From Thiodiazotropha sp037384425 (GTDB lineage: Bacteria; Pseudomonadota; Gammaproteobacteria; Chromatiales; Chromatiaceae), in assembly GCA_037384425.1 (NCBI GenBank), contig JARROA010000001.1, positions 1-64,000 of the forward strand: a stretch of DNA of 64,000 nucleotides, written 5' to 3'. Within the stretch, counting starts at the first letter, position 1. The number at the start of each line of letters is the position of its first letter. A model generated the notes under the pieces. It searched no databases. It saw only the letters and a list, made by a program, of their open reading frames with translations, and was not told the origin of the DNA. Made by a program: the position numbers and the translations under genes. This document shows, one piece after another, positions 47,016 to 56,084 of the stretch.

Positions 47016-47543
47016 TTAGGCGGGGGTGACTTCGAAAATACAGTGGTCGTGGCCTGCCTCGCTGGCGCACTGGATCTCTTTAGCCTTTAACTTTAGCGGC
47101 CGGCCCAGGTCCTGGGCGACCCACTCCAGCGAGCCGGGAAACCAGCCTGCGAACATGTAGCAGACCCGGCGCTCGGCATGCGGACCGTACTCGTAGACGA
47201 ACGCCGAGTTGTCCAGGCGCACGCGGGCGGTTCCCTGTTCCATGTCCAACTGCTCGACCGTGAACAGACCCCAGCCGCGCTGCGACAGACGCTTCATATA
47301 GTGATGAAATACCGCCTCGCCGCGCAGGCCGTGCGCCGCCGCTTCCTTTTCACACCAGTGCCAGGCCGATTTGTAACCGGCATCGTAGAGCTGTTTCGCG
47401 TAGGCCTCGATACCCAGCGCCTCTTCGATGGCCTTGTGATTGTTGATGAAGAAGTGCCGCGGCACATAGAGCATCGGCAGGCTGTCGGTGCTCCAGACGC
47501 CGGTTTCGTCATCCACATTGATCGGTACTGCGGGCGCACCCAT
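47016..47543 (-). CDS. DUF5943 protein of the dimethylglycine locus
   Basis: A 175-residue protein resembling PA5397 of Pseudomonas (DUF5943), encoded between the dipeptidase and dgcA in the same order. The C-terminal half looks like a V4R-type small-molecule-binding domain, with conserved Cys/His in EIQCASEAGHDHCIFEVTP. Function is unknown; conserved linkage implies a role in dimethylglycine use. The ATG at 47543 with GGGGAG upstream is preferred over an in-frame GTG at 47558. It starts 2 bases after the dipeptidase stop. Confidence 0.82.
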   Translation of the reverse strand: MGAPAVPINVDDETGVWSTDSLPMLYVPRHFFINNHKAIEEALGIEAYAKQLYDAGYKSAWHWCEKEAAAHGLRGEAVFHHYMKRLSQRGWGLFTVEQLDMEQGTARVRLDNSAFVYEYGPHAERRVCYMFAGWFPGSLEWVAQDLGRPLKLKAKEIQCASEAGHDHCIFEVTPA

Positions 47544-47545
47544 GG

Positions 47546-48526
47546 TTATTCTCCCCACACTTCGCCGAGTACACGGACCCAGTTCTCACCCATCACCTTG
47601 CGAATGCGCGACTCACTCCAGCCGGCGCGCAGCATGGCCTCGGTCAGGTTCGGGAAATCGCCGATCTTGCGGATACCCTCCGGGTTGATGATGTCGCCAA
47701 ACTCGGTCAGCTTACGGCCGTAGCCCTTGTCGTGGGTGATCCATTCGAAGAAGGGGCGCTCGTAGCCCTGGGTGAAATCGGTGCCGATGCCGACCTGGTC
47801 CTCACCGGCGATGTTGATGATGTAATCGATGGCCTCCACATAGTCGTCCACCGTCGACTCGACGCCGCGCCGCAAAAAGGGCGGGAACATGGTCACACCG
47901 ACGAAGCCGCCTTTATCGGCAATGAAGCGGATCTGCTCGTCGCTCTTGTTGCGCGGATGGGCTTTCAGGCCGGCCGGCAGGCAATGGGTATAGGCGACCG
48001 GCTTCTGCGAAGCGCGGATCACGTCCTCGCTGGTGTTGGGACCCACATGCGAGAGATCGCACAGGATGCCGACACGGTTCATCTCCGCGACCACGTCGTG
48101 ACCGAAGTCCGATAGTCCGCTGTCGCGGCTCTCGTAGCAGCCGGTACCGACCAGGTTCTGCGTGTTGTAGGCCATCTGCATCACGCCCACGCCCAGCTCC
48201 TTGAACAGCCCCAGGAACGGCAACTGGTCCTCGATGCCGGACAGGTTTTGCCAGCCCAGGATGATCCCGGTCTTGCCTTCTTGTTTGGCGCGGCGGATAT
48301 CGGCCGTGGTATAGACCTGCAGGATCAGATCGGAATGCTCGTCGAACCAGCGCTTCCAGTGCGCCACGTTCAGCATGCTGTCGCGAAAGCCCTCCCATAC
48401 CGAGCAGGTGCAGTTGGCCGCGGTCAGTCCGCCGCGCTGCATGTCCTCAAAGACTTCGCGGCTCCAGTTGGCGATGATGAGTCCATCGACGACGATGGCA
48501 TCGCGGTGCAGGTCATTTATTGGCAT
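47546..48526 (-). CDS. Membrane dipeptidase-family protein of the dgc locus
   Basis: A 326-residue renal-dipeptidase-fold protein, homologous to PA5396 in the Pseudomonas glycine betaine locus. The C-terminal metal-site histidines remain (DLSHVG near 177 and YTHCLPAG near 198). The N-terminal HxD motif (DGHND in true dipeptidases) is replaced by VDGLIIANW, and the bridging Glu region (IEG) reads ILGWQN. It therefore may not be a zinc dipeptidase at all. First gene of the minus-strand dgc operon, facing a 320-base divergent spacer from the mttB-family gene. The start at 48526 (MPINDLHRDAIVVDG) is chosen by homology. Confidence 0.85.
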   Translation of the reverse strand: MPINDLHRDAIVVDGLIIANWSREVFEDMQRGGLTAANCTCSVWEGFRDSMLNVAHWKRWFDEHSDLILQVYTTADIRRAKQEGKTGIILGWQNLSGIEDQLPFLGLFKELGVGVMQMAYNTQNLVGTGCYESRDSGLSDFGHDVVAEMNRVGILCDLSHVGPNTSEDVIRASQKPVAYTHCLPAGLKAHPRNKSDEQIRFIADKGGFVGVTMFPPFLRRGVESTVDDYVEAIDYIINIAGEDQVGIGTDFTQGYERPFFEWITHDKGYGRKLTEFGDIINPEGIRKIGDFPNLTEAMLRAGWSESRIRKVMGENWVRVLGEVWGE

Positions 48527-48846
48527 CGCTGAGGCACTCTCTGGTGAATTAAACGGCACACACAGTCGCGACAGGACAGTGCTTTTGCAGCGAGTGTAAA
48601 GGCCGGTGTCCTGCCCAGCCGCACCGAGTGCGACCGACTCTTGCGGAAATGCGTCATATCGCCATCGCCGGCAGCGAGACATAACTGCGCCAGTCGCGGG
48701 TTCCGTACAGGTTGAGGGATGACGCAGTTACCTATTCATAGGTCGCAGATCGATCAGATTGCCACCGCCGCCGTGGCCATACTCCGCTGCAGGAACCGAC
48801 AAGGATCCCTGTTCGATCCACCTTTAGGCCAAGAGAGAGGAATGCC
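48527..48846. promoter_or_regulatory. Divergent control region between the dgc operon and the mttB-family gene
   Basis: A 320-base spacer between two oppositely transcribed catabolic units. It should contain both promoters and binding sites for the GlxA/GbdR-type regulator encoded at 50640. Partial inverted matches (tgcgtcat near 48651 and gatgacgca near 48719) are candidate operator halves, but this is weak. The ribosome site AGAGAGGA for the mttB-family gene is at its right end. Confidence 0.5.
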
Positions 48847-50394
48847 ATGAATGCAGAAACCGCCACCCGCGGAGCACGTCGGCGGTCGCGGGACGAGCGT
48901 CGCGCCAGCCGCAGCGGCGCACAGGCCCGGTACGTACCCTACATCACGCGCAAGGTCCCCTATTATGAGGTCCTCGACGAGGAAGGGCTGGCGCTCATCG
49001 AGCATAACGCCGACACCATCCTTGAAGAGATCGGCATCGAGTTCCGTGACGATCCGGAGGCGCTCGAGATTCTGAAGCAGGGTGGGGCGGAGGTCGACGG
49101 TGTGCGGGTACGCTTCCCGCGCGGCATGTGCCGCTCCATCATCCAGGCTTCGGCACCGCGTGAGTTCACTCAGCACGCGCGTAATCCCGAGCGCAGTGTA
49201 AAGATCGGCGGAGGCCACAGCGTGCTGGTGCCGGCTTATGGCCCACCCTTCATTCGCAACCTGGACGAAGGCCGGCGCTATGCGACCATCGAGGACTTCC
49301 GCAACTTCGTCAAACTGGCCTATCAGTCCAACGGGCTGCACCACTCCGGCGGTACCCTGTGCGAGCCGGTCGACCTGCCGGTCAACAAGCGGCACCTTGA
49401 CATGGTCTACAGCCACATGCGCTACAGCGACAAACCCTTTATGGGTTCCGTCACCGCGCCGGAGCGCGCCGAAGACACCATCGAGATGTGCAAGATCCTG
49501 TTCGGCGAGCAGTTCGTCGCCGACAACACGGTGGTGATCAATCTGATCAACGCCAACTCGCCGATGACCTTTGACGCCACCATGCTCGGCGCGGCCAAGG
49601 TCTACGCGCGCCACAACCAGGCGACCGTGATCACCCCCTTCATCCTGGCCGGCGCCATGTCGCCGGTCACGGTGGCCGGCACCCTGGCCCAGCTGCTGGC
49701 CGAGGCGATGGCCGGCATGACCTTCGTGCAGCTGGTACGCCCCGGCGCACCGGTCGTGTTCGGCACCTTCGCCAGCTCCATATCCATGCAGTCGGGCGCA
49801 CCGACCTTCGGTACTCCGGAGCCTTCCATGGTGCTCTACGGCGCCGCCGCCCTGGCGCGTCGCCTCGGCGTGCCGTTTCGCAGCGGCGGCGGTCTTTGCG
49901 CCTCCAAGATCCCAGATGCCCAGGCCGCCTACGAGAGTGCCAACACCCTGCAGACGGCGATGCTGGCTGGCGTCAACTTCATGCTGCACACCGCCGGCTG
50001 GCTCGAAGGCGGCCTCGCCATGGGCTATGAGAAGTTCGTGCTCGATGCCGACCAGGCGGCCATGATGCAGGTGTTCCTGCAGGGCGTGGACCTGTCGGAG
50101 AACGGCCAGGCCATGGACGCGATCCGCGAGGTCGGACCCGGCGCGCACTTTCTCGGCTGCAGCCACACCCAGGCCAATTTCGAGAACGCCTTCTACCGCT
50201 CGCCGGTGGCCGACAACAACAGCTTCGAGCAGTGGGAGGCCGAGGGTAGCCAGGATGCGGCACAACGTGCCAACACGATCTGGAAGCGCCAGCTTGCGGA
50301 GTACCAGGAACCACCGATCGATCCCGGCGTGGACGAAGCGCTGCAGGCCTTCATCGCCCAGCGCAAGGCTGCGGTACCGGATTCGAACGTATAG
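48847..50394 (+). CDS. mtgB: Glycine betaine:corrinoid methyltransferase, non-pyrrolysine MttB family
   Basis: A 515-residue MttB-superfamily protein. Archaeal MttB needs pyrrolysine from an in-frame UAG; this frame is continuous, so it belongs to the non-Pyl group that includes MtgB (glycine betaine methyltransferase of Desulfitobacterium). It would move one methyl group from betaine to Co(I) on a corrinoid protein, leaving dimethylglycine. Features include YYEVLDEEGLALIEHNADTILEEIGIEF at the N-terminus and FMLHTAGWLEGGLAMGYEKFVLD near the C-terminus. AGAGAGGA precedes the ATG. Substrate is inferred from the dgc and sox genes around it; other quaternary amines such as carnitine or proline betaine are possible. 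Confidence 0.85.
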   Translation: MNAETATRGARRRSRDERRASRSGAQARYVPYITRKVPYYEVLDEEGLALIEHNADTILEEIGIEFRDDPEALEILKQGGAEVDGVRVRFPRGMCRSIIQASAPREFTQHARNPERSVKIGGGHSVLVPAYGPPFIRNLDEGRRYATIEDFRNFVKLAYQSNGLHHSGGTLCEPVDLPVNKRHLDMVYSHMRYSDKPFMGSVTAPERAEDTIEMCKILFGEQFVADNTVVINLINANSPMTFDATMLGAAKVYARHNQATVITPFILAGAMSPVTVAGTLAQLLAEAMAGMTFVQLVRPGAPVVFGTFASSISMQSGAPTFGTPEPSMVLYGAAALARRLGVPFRSGGGLCASKIPDAQAAYESANTLQTAMLAGVNFMLHTAGWLEGGLAMGYEKFVLDADQAAMMQVFLQGVDLSENGQAMDAIREVGPGAHFLGCSHTQANFENAFYRSPVADNNSFEQWEAEGSQDAAQRANTIWKRQLAEYQEPPIDPGVDEALQAFIAQRKAAVPDSNV

Positions 50395-50446
50395 CCGGGT
50401 CATCGCCCATCAGCGGGCGACAGCTTCTCCATCCATCCCCACTTTT

Positions 50447-50483
50447 GTAGTGCCTCATATCAGCCGCTGATATGAGGCACTAC
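50447..50483. terminator. 37-bp near-perfect palindrome after mtgB
   Basis: Arms gtagtgcctcatatcagc and gctgatatgaggcactac are perfect 18-mers around a single base. It lies 53 bases past the mtgB stop and 156 before the GlxA-type gene. No T-run follows, so termination is not certain; an operator or mobile hairpin is also possible. Confidence 0.6.
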
Positions 50484-50639
50484 ACGATTTGCGCGCCCGG
50501 TTTCGTACCGCTTTTCCACCACCATGACACCCCCTAGGAGACCTCTTTTTGCACCAGCGCATTTACAGCTGGCGGGAGCAAAAAAAGTGAGATACTAGAA
50601 CTATACTGAATCAAAAATCCGCTGTGGGGTAGATCTAGC

Positions 50640-51674
50640 ATGACTGGCAGCCACAACACCGTAATCCCGATCCGTTACGGTTTTCTTTTGATGCCGAACT
50701 ACTCCATGATCGCCTACGCCTCGGCGATCGAGCCTTTGCGCATGGCCAACAGGATCGTAGAGCAGCCCCTCTACGAATGGGTGACCATGACGCTGGATGG
50801 ATCACCGGTTTCCGCGAGCAACGATTTGCTCATCGTGCCAGACTGTGCGACCACAAACGCACCTCGGCTGGACGGTGTGTTCGTCTGCGGCGGCATCGAC
50901 ATCGACCGCAACTACAGCAAGGATCTCACCGCCTGGCTGCACAAGATGGCGCAAGGCAGGACTGCGATCGGCGCCCTCTGCACGGGCTCCTACCTCCTGG
51001 CCCGTGCCGGGCTCTTGGACGGGTATCGATGCACCATCCATTGGGAGAACATTGCCAGCCTGCGTGAGCTGTTTCCGAACCTCGTCATCTCGGCCGAGCT
51101 GTTCGAGATCGATCGTGACCGTTACACCAGTGCCGGTGGCAGCAGCGCGCTGGACATGATTCTGCACCTGATCCGTCAACAGTATGGGGACGAACTGGTC
51201 ACCGCGATCTCCGAGCAATTCATTTGCGATCGCATCCGCGGGATGCACGACCGGCAACGGATCCCGTTGCGCGTCCATCTGGGTACCAGTCAACCCAAAT
51301 TGGAAGAGGCGGTGACCATCATGGAGGCCAACATCGAGGAACCGATCAGTCTGGACGAGTTGGCGCAGCACGTGAAAGTATCACGGCGCCAGTTGGAACG
51401 TCTGTTTCAGAAGTACCTGCACTGTGTGCCCACCCGTTACTACCTGGAGCTTCGGCTCAAGCGGGCCCGGCAACTGTTGCTGCAGAGTGATCTCTCGATC
51501 ATCGATGTGGGCCTGGCCTGCGGATTCGTCTCCGCACCACACTTCAGCAAGAGCTATCGCGACACCTTCGGCATCCCGCCGCGCGATGAGCGTCGCATGC
51601 ACCGGAAAGAGATCCGGGAGATCGCAGAGGCCGTCACTGCGGCTGCCGACACTGACGACGAGCCCTCGAGCTGA
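50640..51674 (+). CDS. GlxA/GbdR-type AraC-family regulator
   Basis: A 344-residue regulator: an N-terminal DJ-1/PfpI-like sensing domain (GALCTGSYLLARAGLLDG, with the nucleophile-elbow Cys in ALCTGSY) and two C-terminal AraC HTHs (ISLDELAQHVKVSRRQLERLFQKYL and SIIDVGLACGFVSAPHFSKSYRDTFG). In Pseudomonas the same family member GbdR senses glycine betaine and dimethylglycine and activates dgc, gbc and sox genes. By position and family this is probably the GbdR counterpart. Located between mtgB and the first inverted element. Confidence 0.88.
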   Translation: MTGSHNTVIPIRYGFLLMPNYSMIAYASAIEPLRMANRIVEQPLYEWVTMTLDGSPVSASNDLLIVPDCATTNAPRLDGVFVCGGIDIDRNYSKDLTAWLHKMAQGRTAIGALCTGSYLLARAGLLDGYRCTIHWENIASLRELFPNLVISAELFEIDRDRYTSAGGSSALDMILHLIRQQYGDELVTAISEQFICDRIRGMHDRQRIPLRVHLGTSQPKLEEAVTIMEANIEEPISLDELAQHVKVSRRQLERLFQKYLHCVPTRYYLELRLKRARQLLLQSDLSIIDVGLACGFVSAPHFSKSYRDTFGIPPRDERRMHRKEIREIAEAVTAAADTDDEPSS

Positions 51675-51807
51675 TCGATAGCGGTTCTCCCTGCCGCCGA
51701 CGTTTGCTTCAGCAACATCGGGGATCGGCACCCCCTGTTTTGTTTAACCATGCTGAGGGTAGGTTCGAGAAGTGAGTAATGATTCAAACAGAATGACTTT
51801 TTCAGTG

Positions 51808-52032
51808 ATAAGTTTGAGTTGAGGTGTTCGCTACACTCACGAGTTTTCCCCCCCTCTCCCGCAAGGGGAGAGGGGATGCATAGATCAAGAGCCGGAGCGA
51901 ACAAGCGGCTTGATTCCACGACCTGACAACAAGTATTCGATGCACTCGAAAAGCACTTCCCCTCTCCCCTTGCGGGAGAGGGGGGGATAAAATTCGTGAG
52001 CGTAGCGAACACCTCAACCCAACACTCATAAC
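51808..52032. mobile_element. MITE-like palindromic element, copy A
   Basis: A 225-bp element with terminal inverted repeats of about 55-60 bases. Each end starts near gagttgaggtgttcgcta and contains the inner hairpin cccctctcccgcaaggggagaggg. The roughly 85-base core (gcatagatcaagagccgg...) is found in reverse orientation at 59725-59979. No transposase. It lies between the GlxA-type gene and the RACo-type gene. Confidence 0.8.
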
Positions 52033-52096
52033 TGCTGTTGGCTACTGAAGCTTTGGCTGACCGTGGCGGGAAATCAAGCGCCCTGTTTGCGCCAAA

Positions 52097-54109
52097 TCAG
52101 GCCCGCCGACGCCGTCTGGGCCGCCCTGTGGTGGTGGTCGACGTGGTGGCCGTAGACCCCGCCGGCGGCAGGGCCACTTCCTGAGCCAGATTCGGAAAGC
52201 TATCGGTCTTGTGCGGAATCCCCATTGCGTCGATGAAATGGGTCTGGAAGCGGGGTTCGACCGCGGTTTCGATCTTCTCCACCCGACGCACCAAGGCTTC
52301 GATCTCGCGACGCTTGGCCGCATTCACGAGCGCGATACGGGCACCTACACCTGCGGCATTGCCGGCCGCGGCCACGGCATCCAGTGCGCAGTCGGGGATC
52401 AGTCCGAGCACCATGGCATATTTGACATCGATATGGCTGCCGAAGGCGCCGGCCAGTCGGATCCGGTCGACCTGCTGCACGTCCATGCGCTCCATCAGCA
52501 GCTTCACACCGGCATACAGTGCCGCCTTGGCCAGTTGGATCGCGCGTACGTCGTTCTGCGTGATGCGCAGACCGCCAGGGTCGCTGCCCAGTAGATAGCT
52601 GAAGGTGCGCCCGTCGGGTACGATGCGCGGCGTACGCGCGACCAGGGAACCATCGATCATGCCGTCGCGACTGATGATCCCGGACAGGTACATCTCGGCA
52701 ATCACCTCGACGATCCCGGAACCGCAGATACCGGTGATTCCGGTTGCGGCTATCGCATCCTCGAAGCCGGGCGCATCGGACCACAGCTCGCAGTCGACCA
52801 CCTTGAAACGCGGCTCGAGTGAATCACGATCGATGCGCACGCGTTCTATCGCGCCCGGGGCGGCGCGCTGGCCGCCGCTGATCTGCGCGCCTTCGAACGC
52901 CGGACCGGTAGGACTCGACGCCGCCAGCAGGCGCTCGCGGTTGCCGAGCACGATCTCGGCATTGGTGCCGACATCGACCAACAGGGTTACCGCATCGTCC
53001 AGGTGCGGTCCCTCGGCCAGTACCACGCCGGCGGTATCGGCTCCGACATGACCGGCGATGCACGGCAGCAGATAAACGTGAGCCCCCGGATGCAGCTCCA
53101 GTCCCAGCTCCTGTGCCGGCAGATCCATGGCCGCCTCATCGGCCAGCGCGAACGGCGCCATACCCAGTTCGACCGGGCTGATACCCAGCAGCAGGTGGTG
53201 CATGACAGGATTGCCGACCACGCTGGCCTCGAGGATCTCTTCGCGTGTGATGCCGGCCTCGTCCGTGAGCTGACCGATCAGTTCGTTCAGTGCCTGACGT
53301 ACAGCGATGGTCAACTCGGCCTCGCCACCCGGGTGCATCACAATGTAGGAAACCCGGCTCATCAGATCCTCACCGAAGCGGATCTGCGGGTTCATGGTGC
53401 CGGCGGCCGCGATCACCTTGCCGCTGGTCAGGTCGCACAGGTGCGCGGCGATGGTGGTGGAGCCGACATCCACCGCGAGGCCAAACACACGTTCGCGAAA
53501 GCCCGGCCAGACGGCGACGATCTCGCGACCCTGGCGTACCGCCACCGTGACCTTCCAGTCTCCGGCACGCAGCTGGCGCTGCAGTGTCTGACGAACCTGC
53601 ATAGCACAACCCAGATCGGCCAGCGACCATTGCTCGGCGAGCGACTGTCTGAGGCGGCGCAGGTCACTGGATGGCTCGTGCATGTCCGGCTCGCGGACCT
53701 CCACGTAGTGCAGGCGGACCACTGGATCGACCTCGAAATCGATGTGCACGGCGTCCTTGCGCACCACCGGGCGATGCACCTGACTCTCCGCGGGCACATC
53801 GATCACCACATCATGCTCGAGCCGCGCGTGGCAGCCGAGCCGCCTGCCCGGCTTCAGATCACGGCGTTCGGCATAGCGCCGCTCGGGCTCGCTGACGGCG
53901 CACAGGCTGGCGGAAGAGGAGCGCACTCCGAATTTCGGGAAGTCGCCCTCGGCCACCAGCACCTGGCAGCGCCCGCAGATACCACGGCCGCCGCACACCG
54001 AGTCGATGTCGACACCGAGCGTGCGTGCGGCCTGCAGCACCGGCGTGCCAACGGGGAAGCTCCCGCGCCGTCCGGACGGGGTAAAGATCACCAGCACCTC
54101 GTCGCCCAT
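52097..54109 (-). CDS. RACo-type ASKHA ATPase reactivating the corrinoid protein (DUF4445)
   Basis: A 670-residue protein with an N-terminal 2Fe-2S ferredoxin domain (SVCGGRGICGRCQV near 38-51, plus a further Cys downstream) and a DUF4445 ASKHA ATPase domain (FGLAVDVGSTTIAAHLCDL near 213; LLVDVGTNAEIVLG near 379; ITGICGSGIVEVIAEMYL). In the RACo/RamA family such proteins use ATP to reduce inactive Co(II) to Co(I). RACo-type N-termini carry 2Fe-2S, unlike RamA, which has C-terminal 4Fe-4S. The C-terminus is low complexity (Thr-rich then GRPRRRRRA). Last gene of the minus-strand corrinoid operon. Confidence 0.88.
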   Translation of the reverse strand: MGDEVLVIFTPSGRRGSFPVGTPVLQAARTLGVDIDSVCGGRGICGRCQVLVAEGDFPKFGVRSSSASLCAVSEPERRYAERRDLKPGRRLGCHARLEHDVVIDVPAESQVHRPVVRKDAVHIDFEVDPVVRLHYVEVREPDMHEPSSDLRRLRQSLAEQWSLADLGCAMQVRQTLQRQLRAGDWKVTVAVRQGREIVAVWPGFRERVFGLAVDVGSTTIAAHLCDLTSGKVIAAAGTMNPQIRFGEDLMSRVSYIVMHPGGEAELTIAVRQALNELIGQLTDEAGITREEILEASVVGNPVMHHLLLGISPVELGMAPFALADEAAMDLPAQELGLELHPGAHVYLLPCIAGHVGADTAGVVLAEGPHLDDAVTLLVDVGTNAEIVLGNRERLLAASSPTGPAFEGAQISGGQRAAPGAIERVRIDRDSLEPRFKVVDCELWSDAPGFEDAIAATGITGICGSGIVEVIAEMYLSGIISRDGMIDGSLVARTPRIVPDGRTFSYLLGSDPGGLRITQNDVRAIQLAKAALYAGVKLLMERMDVQQVDRIRLAGAFGSHIDVKYAMVLGLIPDCALDAVAAAGNAAGVGARIALVNAAKRREIEALVRRVEKIETAVEPRFQTHFIDAMGIPHKTDSFPNLAQEVALPPAGSTATTSTTTTGRPRRRRRA

Positions 54110-54141
54110 AACCCTGGCTCTTCGATCGCTGGCCAGATCGG

Positions 54142-55059
54142 TCAGGCGCGGCGTCGCCGGTTGCTGCGACGACCGCGCGCGCCCTCGGCCCCTTCCGCAC
54201 CCGGCTCGACGGCCGGTGCTTCGCGAAAGCGGCGGATCCAGCGTGCGCAGTCCGGGTCGCGGCCGAGCATCACATCAGCGCCCATGCACGACTGGATAAC
54301 CTCCTTGTGCAGCGGGTTGGTGATGGCCGAGGTCAGACCGGACTGGATCGCCATGCTGAGAAAAGCGCCATTGATGCCGTCACGATTCGGCAGCCCAAAG
54401 CTGACATTGGACGCGCCGCAGGTGCTGTTGACCTTGAGCTCATGCTTGAGGCGATGGATCAGCCGCATCACCTGCTGGCCGGCCGAGTTGACGGCTCCGA
54501 TCGGCATCACCAGCGGATCCACCACGATGTCGGAACGCGGGATGCCATGATCCTCGGCGCGCTCGACGATACGCTTGGCCACCTCGAAGCGTACGTCCGG
54601 GTCGGGCGAGATGCCGGTGTCGTCGTTGGAGATGGCGACCACCGCGGCGCCATATTTCTTGATCAGCGGCAGCACTGTCTCCATACGCTCTTCCTCGGCG
54701 GTCACCGAGTTGACCAGCGCCTTGCCCTGATAGACCTCCAGTCCACGCTGCAATGCCTCGACGATGGAAGAGTCGATCGCCAGCGGTACATCAGTGATCG
54801 ATTGCACCAGCTGGATGGTCTCGGCCAGGATCTTCGGCTCGTCAGCCAGCGGGATGCCGGCGTTGACGTCGAGCATGTGAGCGCCTGCCGCCACTTGCTC
54901 CAAGGCATCCTTCTCGACCCGGCTGTAGTCACCGGCGGCCATCTCTGCCGCCAGTATCTTGCGCCCGGTGGGATTGATGCGCTCCCCAATAATCACGAAC
55001 GGGCGGTCGAACCCGAGCACCACTTCTTTCGTGGCCGAACTGACGACGGTTTCAGTCAT
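54142..55059 (-). CDS. mtgA: Methylcorrinoid:tetrahydrofolate methyltransferase (pterin-binding domain)
   Basis: A 305-residue protein of the dihydropteroate-synthase-like pterin-binding family, as in AcsE/MtgA. Motifs: VIIGERINPTGRKILAAEM, ALEQVAAGAHMLDVNAGIP, PLAIDSSIVEALQRGLEVYQGKALVNSV, and TCGASNVSFGLPNRDG. It would transfer the methyl group from the methylated corrinoid protein to tetrahydrofolate. The C-terminus is an Arg-rich tail (GRRSNRRRRA), echoing the RACo-type protein downstream. It is 32 bases upstream of the RACo gene and 11 bases past metF. Confidence 0.87.
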   Translation of the reverse strand: MTETVVSSATKEVVLGFDRPFVIIGERINPTGRKILAAEMAAGDYSRVEKDALEQVAAGAHMLDVNAGIPLADEPKILAETIQLVQSITDVPLAIDSSIVEALQRGLEVYQGKALVNSVTAEEERMETVLPLIKKYGAAVVAISNDDTGISPDPDVRFEVAKRIVERAEDHGIPRSDIVVDPLVMPIGAVNSAGQQVMRLIHRLKHELKVNSTCGASNVSFGLPNRDGINGAFLSMAIQSGLTSAITNPLHKEVIQSCMGADVMLGRDPDCARWIRRFREAPAVEPGAEGAEGARGRRSNRRRRA

Positions 55060-55070
55060 ACGACTATCCT

Positions 55071-56084
55071 CTATGTTGCTGCAACTTGCAGTTTGCTGTC
55101 CCTCGTGGGATACCAGGGCACCCGTCCTTCGAGCACGCCGGACGTGTCGATGATCTCGGCCACGGTCTCTTCCTGGCGATAGGCCATCACGTGCACGCCG
55201 GCGACACCGGGAATCTCACGAATCTGTTGAATCATTTCCAGGCAAATGCGCTTGCCCTCTGTCTTCTGATGCTCCGCACCGGCCAGGCGCTTGATGATCC
55301 CGTCCGGTATGTGGATACCGGGCACATGGCTGCGGATCCACTCCGCCGCGCGCGCCGACGCCAATGGCCCGACACCGACCATGATGAAGCACTTCTCGTG
55401 CAGGCCCAGATCGCGCACCTGCGTCATGTAGCTCTGGAGGCGTTCGATGTCGTAACAATACTGGGTCTGTATGAACTGGGCGCCGGCGGCGATCTTCTTC
55501 GCCAGACGCAGCGGCCGGTAGTCGAATGGCGGCGCGAATGGATTGGCCGCGGCCCCCAGAAACATGCACGGCGGGCTGCTCAGCGCCCGCCCGCTCAAGA
55601 AGCGCGACTCGTCGCGCATCGTGCGGATGGTATCGAGACAGGACATACTGTCGAGATCGAACACCGGCTTGGCATCGGGCTGGTCGCCCGAGCTCACGCC
55701 GTCACCGCTCAGGCAGAGCACGTTGGCTACACCCATGGCGGCCGCGCCCAGTACGTCGCCCTGGATCGCGATGCGGTTCTTGTCCCGGCAGGAGACCTGC
55801 ATCACCGGCGCATAGCCGACACGCGTGAGCAGGGCGCAGACACCAACGCTGGACATGTGGCAGTTGGCGCCTGAACCGTCGGTGGCGTTCACCGCATCGA
55901 CATAGCCGTCAAACACACGCGCACGCGTATAGACCTCCTCGGCGTCAGCGCAGTCCGGCGGTGCGAGTTCCGCGGTGACGGCGAACTTGCCGGCACGCAG
56001 CACGCGCTCCAGCCGGCCGCCCGAGCTGTGTCCCGGCAGAATCGGGAAAGGCTGTCCCGGTGGTGGTTCGTCGTCGAAGATCAT
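55071..56084 (-). CDS. metF: Methylenetetrahydrofolate reductase-type flavoprotein (MetF)
   Basis: A 337-residue MTHFR-fold protein. Segments ATDGSGANCHMSSVGVCALL, MQVSCRDKNRIAIQGDVLGAAAMGVANVLCLSGD and GAQFIQTQYCYDIERL mark the FAD barrel. In this setting it likely runs in the oxidising direction, methyl-THF to methylene-THF, with MetV. The last base pairs of metV overlap its ATG (ATGA). The N-terminal stretch is Pro-rich (DDEPPPGQPFPILPGHS). A separate housekeeping MetF is probably elsewhere. Confidence 0.88.
   Translation of the reverse strand: MIFDDEPPPGQPFPILPGHSSGGRLERVLRAGKFAVTAELAPPDCADAEEVYTRARVFDGYVDAVNATDGSGANCHMSSVGVCALLTRVGYAPVMQVSCRDKNRIAIQGDVLGAAAMGVANVLCLSGDGVSSGDQPDAKPVFDLDSMSCLDTIRTMRDESRFLSGRALSSPPCMFLGAAANPFAPPFDYRPLRLAKKIAAGAQFIQTQYCYDIERLQSYMTQVRDLGLHEKCFIMVGVGPLASARAAEWIRSHVPGIHIPDGIIKRLAGAEHQKTEGKRICLEMIQQIREIPGVAGVHVMAYRQEETVAEIIDTSGVLEGRVPWYPTRDSKLQVAAT

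Noticed and set aside
48847..50394. Pyrrolysine-containing MttB
   Set aside because: The frame has no in-frame stop, so no UAG-encoded pyrrolysine; it belongs to the non-Pyl group.
51554..52029. Minus-strand open frames in the MITE-like element
   Set aside because: They are made by the repeat sequence and contain no recognisable protein.
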